Assembly (NCBI RefSeq): GCF_026210795.1
Contig: NC_089442.1
Location: 4,802,501-4,866,500 of the forward strand
Reading direction: 5' to 3'
From: Rhizophagus irregularis
Lineage: Eukaryota > Glomeromycota > Glomeromycetes > Glomerales > Glomeraceae
Length of the DNA: 64,000 nt
The notes under the pieces were generated by a model. It was not told where the DNA came from. It saw only the letters and a program-made list of their open reading frames with translations, and made no database searches. A program made the position numbers and the translations under genes. The first letter of the stretch is position 1. Every line of letters starts with the position of its first letter. Positions 58,440 through 64,000 of the stretch are shown piece by piece.

Positions 58440-58618
58440 CCGTAATTTAATACATTAATTTAACGCGTTAACTAATAATAGCTATACCATATCGATTAAA
58501 TCGATATTCCATGATTTGTGGCTTATGACTTTTTGATAAATGATCAGCTATGTTCGTGTAATATCTATTTCTCCATCAAATCAAACTGCTCAACCAAAAA
58601 AAAAAGTCAAACAATTAA

Positions 58619-61600
58619 ATGGTTAAACGAAAACGGCACAATAACAATAAAAATAAAAATACTTTTACTTCAAAACGTACTTGTTATGAAGAAGAAATGG
58701 AAGAGGAAGAATTAGAAGAAAGTGTAGAGGGAAAAAAGAAGGAAGAATAGAGAGAGAAGAAAATAACGAAGAGAAAGAAATGGAAAGTGAAAAAGAAATA
58801 GAAGGAGAGAATGAAACAGAAGAAGAGGATAAAACAGAAGGAAAGGAAGAAACAGACGTTTCTGAAAATGAAAATGACTAAACAAATAATAAGGATAATA
58901 AAGATAGGAGCTTTGTATAGTCACACTTTGAAAAAATCACAGATGATAATGGTACAAAATGGGCAAGATGTAAATATTGCAGGTAAACTAAGAAATGAAT
59001 TTAATATTTATATTTTATATTAAATGTACAAAAATTAAATGATTTACTTAATTTAATAGCAACGTTAAATACAAAATGAACGGTAAAACCTGCGATTCAA
59101 CGGGAAACTTAAGTAGACATCTCAAGAGTCATATGGACAAAATTGATCCATCAACTAAAAAGCAGGCGGATTTCATGAAAAAGTTTCTAACCTAAGACAC
59201 TGATGAAAGAATTGTAAATATACAAATATTACCACTACATTTTTTGTTAAAAAAACTAATTTATTTTATCTTTCATTTTTAACAGCCATATAGTGATGAA
59301 ATCTTTCGAGAAAAACTAGCAATTTGGATAACAATTGATGATCAACCATTTACTATTACAGAATGTCAAGAATTTAAAGAACTTTTTAAGGTATGCAACA
59401 AAAAAGCTAAACTTCCTTCAGCTGACACAGTTCAGAGAGATGTTTCTATAAATTCCTCCCTTTAAAAGTCAACCAATGAAGTGAACCGAAAATTCGAATT
59501 TGTGTGGATTGTTTACATCTCCCACTTGGCAAAAATGGTAGATAAATACAGTATATGTTACATATTTACTATATCTATTTAGGCTACAAACAAATGGTTT
59601 GGTCGAAAGATTCAATAAAACTTTATGTGAAGGATTAGCCAAAAATCATTCTAAATTTCTAATGCAAGTTAATTTTTAGAAAAATATTACTGGTAAAAAA
59701 AATTTGTTTTTAAATTTAAAAATATAAATTTATAAATATTATATTATATTATTTTTTTTAAATTAAGAACGTTCTAGGAAAATTAAGTTTCACCTTAAAT
59801 TGTTGGATCTCTACGAATAATATTGCTTTTTTTGACATAACATACCATTTTGTTGACATTGATTGGTGTCTCAAAGAAACCCTAGTTGATTTCATACATT
59901 TATCAAGTTCTCACTTTGGTGAAAACCTGGCAAAAGAATTTTTGAAAAGTATTGATGAAGATTTTAATATTTTAACAAAAGTAATAAATTTCTTATTTTT
60001 TTTATTTATTTTTTTTGAATAAAAAATTTTGATATATTAATACAATAACACTTATATTATTTAATATAGATAATGACTATTACGGCAGATAATACCGCTA
60101 ACAACAATACATTTTTAAGAGAACTTGAATATGTCTGTCATCAAAAAGAAGTTAAATTCAATCACAAAAAAAAATAATATATGTTGTTTGGCTCATATAA
60201 TAAATCTGATAATACAGGAGATTTTAAAAAACATAAAAGCCTGGGGATGCTCAAGAGGAAGATGAATTATTAGAACTAGTTTCTCAAGAAGAACAAGAAG
60301 ATAATGTTAATGTAGAAATAATTCCAAAACTAAGACGACTAATAGTAAAAATTCGTTTTTCACTATAACGAAAGGAAAATTTTGCTCGTCGTTGTGAATT
60401 CTTTTCAATTCAATCATTAAATGTTATGTTAGACGTCAAGACTCGATGGAATTCAACGTATCTTATGTTAGATCGTATATTAAAACTTCAAGAAGTAAGT
60501 AAATTTATTATATTGTAAATTATAAATAAGAAAATATTTAATTTATTTATAAATATTTTATTAGCCCATTAATGATCTTACATTACTTGAACCTGATTTA
60601 AATAAATTTTTTATTTCTACTGAAGAGTGGAACATTATTAAAGAACTGCATCGTGTACTTGAAGTAAGTTCTCTGTTTTTTTTGTTTAAAAATTAAAATT
60701 TTATGTTAATAAAAATATGATTGAAATTTTAGAAGTTTTACAGAACCACGGAATATATGTCTATATCAAAATATGTGACATTGTTATCTTCCGTACCTAT
60801 ATATAATAAACTTCTCGACCATATTGAGAGTTTACTTGATAAAGAAGATTTAAAGTATTGTGAAATTTCAAATATACGTGATGCTATATAAAAGGGTTAT
60901 GAAAAATTAAAAATTTATTATTCAAAAACAGACGATTCATATGCATATACCATTGCAACAAGTAATTTCTTTATTTTTTTTTTATCTTTAATATTCAATT
61001 TATAATATTAATAAATTTTTTCTAATTTATTATTCAGTTTTAGACCCGAGGTTAAAGCTTAATTTTTATAAAAAGGAAAAATAGGAAACTGAATTCATTG
61101 ATCAAGCCAAAAATATTTTTATATATACATATAATAATGATTATTTTGAAACAAATAATATAATTAGTAATGATAATGATGGTGAAAATTTTATTAATGA
61201 TACAGATAATTTTTTTAATGAAATATTTGGAACTGGTGACGAAATTAATTCTGATAATTATGAAGTAAAAGATTATCTTAATAAACCTGTTGAACATATA
61301 AAAACAGAACCTTTAAAATGGTAAAAGGTGATATTAAATTACTTTTGCATTTATTTTTAACTTTTAAATATATATTATTCACTTCATTTTTTAATATTAT
61401 ATGAATATAGGCTAACGAAAAAATCTATTCACGTCTTTCAAGTATAGCTCGTGACTTTCTTTCTATCCCAGGTAAATAATAATTAATCTAATACGATTAT
61501 TATAATATATCTAATTTCTTATATATTTTTCTCTTATATATAGGTACTACAAGTATACCTGTAGAACGCATTTTTTCTGGCGGAAGTGATCTTATTACAA

Positions 61601-61672
61601 AAAGACGATCATGCTTAAACTTTAAAAGTATCTAAGCATGTATGTGCTTAAAAAATTGGGTTCATAATTTGT
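58619..61672 (+). pseudogene. Decayed hAT transposase with BED finger (copy 3)
   Basis: From MVKRKRHNNN and an acidic Glu-rich stretch, a BED finger follows in two exons (GTKWARCKYC; then NLSRHLKSHMDKI), and then FREKLAIWITIDDQPFTITE. Next come a CWISTNNIAFFDITYHFVDI block, a TADNTANNN block and KTRWNSTYLMLDRILKLQ. The hATC end has LSSIARDFLSIPGTTSIPVE, ERIFSGGSDLITKRRSCL and CLKNWVHNL. Introns of 60-100 nt are recognisable, but there are about ten stops and several frame changes. The family differs from copies 1 and 2; the IDDQPF and PVERIFSGGSDL motifs are typical of another hAT branch. Confidence 0.85.
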
Positions 61673-61909
61673 AAAACTAATAATATATAATAATAGTAGT
61701 AATAATAATAGTAATAATAATAGTAATAGTATTAATAATAATAACAATAACAATAATAAATATATTTTAGTTTTAAATTTCAATAATAAAATTTTTTATC
61801 ACAATGAATTTAAATTTGGTATTTTAATGTTTTGGTATATTTTATATGTTGTGTAATATCTTAATTAAGCCGCAAATCCCTTAATTGCATATCAAGTAAA
61901 TTCGTATAA

Positions 61910-62590
61910 CATTAAAGATTTGATTTTTTTATCAGATTTAGTTTTAAAATCGTTTCTAAAGAAACGTTTTTTCTTTTTTCTATTGCAGGAATGCCAGATT
62001 TTTAGTTTTGGACGAATGGCCTTTCAAATAGGTTTTTTTTTTATTTTTTTCTTTAAATGTCTAAAAACGTTTTTAACGAAACGTTTAATTTTTCTATTGC
62101 AGGAACGCTGGCTTTTTTGGATTTGGACAAACTGGATTTTTGTAAAGGTATTTTTTTTAGTTTTTATTTTATTTTTATTGTTTTAAAAATATTTCTAATG
62201 AAACATTTTTTTCTTTTTTTTTATTGCAGAAACGCCGGATTTTTAGTTTTGGACGAACCTGACTTAAAGTAAAGGTATATTTTTTTATTTTTAATTTTTT
62301 TTTGTCTTAAAAATATTTCTAATGAAACTTCTTTTCTTTTTTCTATTACAGGAATGCTGACTTCTTGGTTTTGAATGAATCAGACTTTCAAAATAGGTTT
62401 TTTTTATTTTTTTTTCTTTAAATGTCCTAAAAAACATTCTCACTTTTCTATTGCAGGAATGTTAGGCTTTTGGATTTGAACAAACTGGGCTTTCGTAGAA
62501 GTATGTTTTTTTTATTTTTAAAAAAAAATAATTTTTTTTTTTAAAAACGTTTTTTTCTTTTCTATTTTAGGGACACTAACAACTCAAATC
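61910..62590 (+). repeat. Tandem array of about 120-bp exon/intron-like units (array C)
   Basis: Five units each have TTTCTATTGCAG, then 42-50 nt with GAATGCC...TTTTTAGTTTTGGAC and TAAAG or AATAG, then GTATTTTTTT or GTTTTTTTT. The T-rich spacer contains a weak palindrome (TTTCTAATGAAAC; CGTTTCTAAAGAAACG in the first). The blocks do not resemble those of array A, but the architecture is the same. It lies between hAT copy 3 and the GGTCAGGT end cluster. Confidence 0.72.
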
Positions 62591-62744
62591 TTAGCAAAAA
62601 TGACTTTATAAATAAAAAAAATAAATGTCATAAACATTTATTTAAAACTATTAAACAATTAAATCTACATGAATTACAGCATTACTGCATTGATATTACG
62701 GCATTAAGACACTATAGCATTACAGCTGAATTATAACTTTAGTT

Positions 62745-62884
62745 TCGGGTTAACATGTAATCAGGTCAGGTCAAACTTGTAACCTGACCCGATACTGAGT
62801 CATGAATTTGATAACCTGACCTGGATATTTTAGGTCAACCTGATGGGTCACCTCGAATTGACCCGCTACCCATGCAGAGCTCTA
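62745..62884. repeat. GGTCAGGT terminal repeat cluster, inverted site
   Basis: ATCAGGTCAGGTCAAACTTG through GACCCGCTACCCATGCAGAGCTCTA: ACCTGACC motifs with a TAGAGC-type end in reverse orientation to those at 54190 and 55585. It probably marks the right edge of the hAT copy 3 element. Confidence 0.6.
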
Positions 62885-62939
62885 ATTTCTGCATCTAGTT
62901 CGTTTTCAATTTTTATCATTTCTCACGTTGGATTCGGCC

Positions 62940-63163
62940 TAGTGCTTCGATCTGTATTGGTTTTATCCAGATTTTCATCTGGATTGAATTTCATTAAATT
63001 TTGCTGGCACTATGAGTTTGGCCGAAATTAGTATAAATTTTTGGGATAATAATACTTTAATGTTGATTTAAATTATAGTCTGTTTAAATCTGAAATTCAT
63101 AATCTTTCTCAGCCATAATCGTCACATGAAAATATTCAAGTTTTCATCCGAATTGAAGCACTA
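62940..63163. mobile_element. 224-bp hAT-type MITE, second copy
   Basis: The same sequence as 21620-21843 in reverse orientation and of identical length, with ends TAGTGCTTCGATC and AATTGAAGCACTA. Flanks ATTCGGCC and AATTCAGC are similar but not a clean duplication, so the insertion is older or a flank was rearranged. Confidence 0.85.
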
Positions 63164-63164
63164 A

Positions 63165-63450
63165 ATTCAGCTCATCGAGAGGATTCCAATGATATGTATT
63201 TCATATTTGTAGCATCAATATTGACAGAGTTATTCATATTTAAAATTTGGTATTAAATAGTCTTATAATTTTTATAGTAAACAATAATTTTAAAATTCAA
63301 AGTTAATGATCTCCGCATCCAGTGATCCAATCTTTATGATCTTTACGCGGTTAGATTCAGCTCATCGAGAGGATTCCAATGATATGTATTTCATATCTGT
63401 AGCATCAATATTGACGGAGTTATTCACGTTTAAAATTTTATATTAAATTA
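63165..63450. repeat. Tandem duplication, about 188-bp period
   Basis: ATTCAGCTCATCGAGAGGAT...GTAGCATCAATATTGAC...GAGTTATTCA at 63165 recurs at about 63355 with few changes. The linker holds the GCATCCAGTGATCCAAT block also found near 35390, tying it to the family at 34909-35430. Confidence 0.75.
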
Positions 63451-64000
63451 TAATTATAAAAATCACATGACTATGATGTAATTTCGACCATTTCGACTTT
63501 AATTTCAACTTTTGACCTTTCCAAGTCAAAATATTTCTACTTTTGGGCTTTAATTTCGACTTCATGTATAAAACAAATCCAATAAGTTAACTGAATATAA
63601 GTAAATTTGTAAAAATTTTTTTTAATTAATATTTTATTATATATTAAAATTAAATATTTATTAATTACACAAAATTAATAACTTTGCAAACTTTTTTTAA
63701 TATACAAATAGCTAAAAAGATATATAGATTTAAAAAATTTAGTAAATAATGGCCAATTTTATTACGGTGCAGAACCTCTATAATAGGAACTTAAAAAAAT
63801 TTAAATAAAATTTGATTTTATAATTGGATTTTAATTTTATAAAAAAAATTAAACTCTATTTATTAAAAGGAATTGATTTATAAAATAAAAAAAAAGTCTC
63901 AATTTTTTCAGATTATGTAAGCATCATGTGATACATATATTAACCAATCAGAAATTAGGATTTTATAAGTTATATGATATAAAATTTATATAATATATTT
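63451..64000. other. AT-rich sequence, nothing identified
   Basis: A short cluster of TTTCGACTTT-like motifs (63480-63560) precedes plain AT-rich DNA to the window end. No gene was seen. Confidence 0.5.

Noticed and set aside
54190-62884. Single 8.7-kb element bounded by TAGAGC ends
   Set aside because: Ends are alike, but the 8-bp flanks (AGTGTCAC and ATTTCTGC) do not match; pairing with 55585 also fails, so no boundary is claimed.

Overview
The window looks like nuclear DNA of an arbuscular mycorrhizal fungus (Glomeromycotina), most likely Rhizophagus irregularis or a close relative. It is very AT-rich. Genes have several short introns with GTAAGT-like donors. Family content also fits: a MATA_HMG-type HMG box, glyoxal oxidase, Uma2, DUF4419, MULE/SWIM and many hAT relics. 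No search was run, so the species is an inference.

Layout. 1-18 kb is the gene-bearing part: a secreted glyoxal oxidase (3130-5147, minus), an MFS anion:cation symporter (8862-10641, plus) converging on a peptidoglycan-amidase-like gene (10733-11434, minus), a mariner-type MITE with very long inverted ends (13052-13930), and a 13-exon orphan gene (14853-16931, minus) with small uncertain ORFs around it. 18-25 kb holds a short coiled-coil gene (19885-20268) and a decayed hAT transposon (20483-23687) hit by two smaller elements and followed by a repeat-array element. 25-34 kb is sparse: an HMG-box gene (26973-27407) and a dead Uma2 plus C2H2 gene (32206-33086). 34-45 kb is a nest of DNA transposons: a satellite-bearing element, a hAT element with clean 8-bp target duplications inside another element that also has clean 8-bp duplications, and a MULE relic cut by a 244-bp MITE. 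45.7-50.7 kb has a complete SPRY gene, a decayed orphan gene and a truncated copy of the coiled-coil gene. 51-64 kb is almost entirely relics: a DUF4419 pseudogene, palindrome-rich arrays, a third hAT transposase and several MITEs.

The intact genes do not form a pathway. They are single genes in a repeat-rich region. Glyoxal oxidase (extracellular H2O2), the symporter (uptake of small organic anions or vitamins) and the amidase (possible action on bacterial wall fragments) could all serve contact with the environment, but nothing in the sequence ties them together.

The most unusual structure is a recurring array design found in at least three unrelated sequence families (about 24.0-24.65 and 53.35-54.19 kb; 54.9-55.5 kb, possibly also 41.9-42.2 kb; 61.9-62.6 kb). 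Each unit is a 42-50-nt exon-like block with a polypyrimidine-AG before it and GTAAGT or GTATTT after it. Units are separated by intron-like spacers that usually carry an AACGT...ACGTT palindrome, and the arrays sit inside or beside non-autonomous hAT-like elements.
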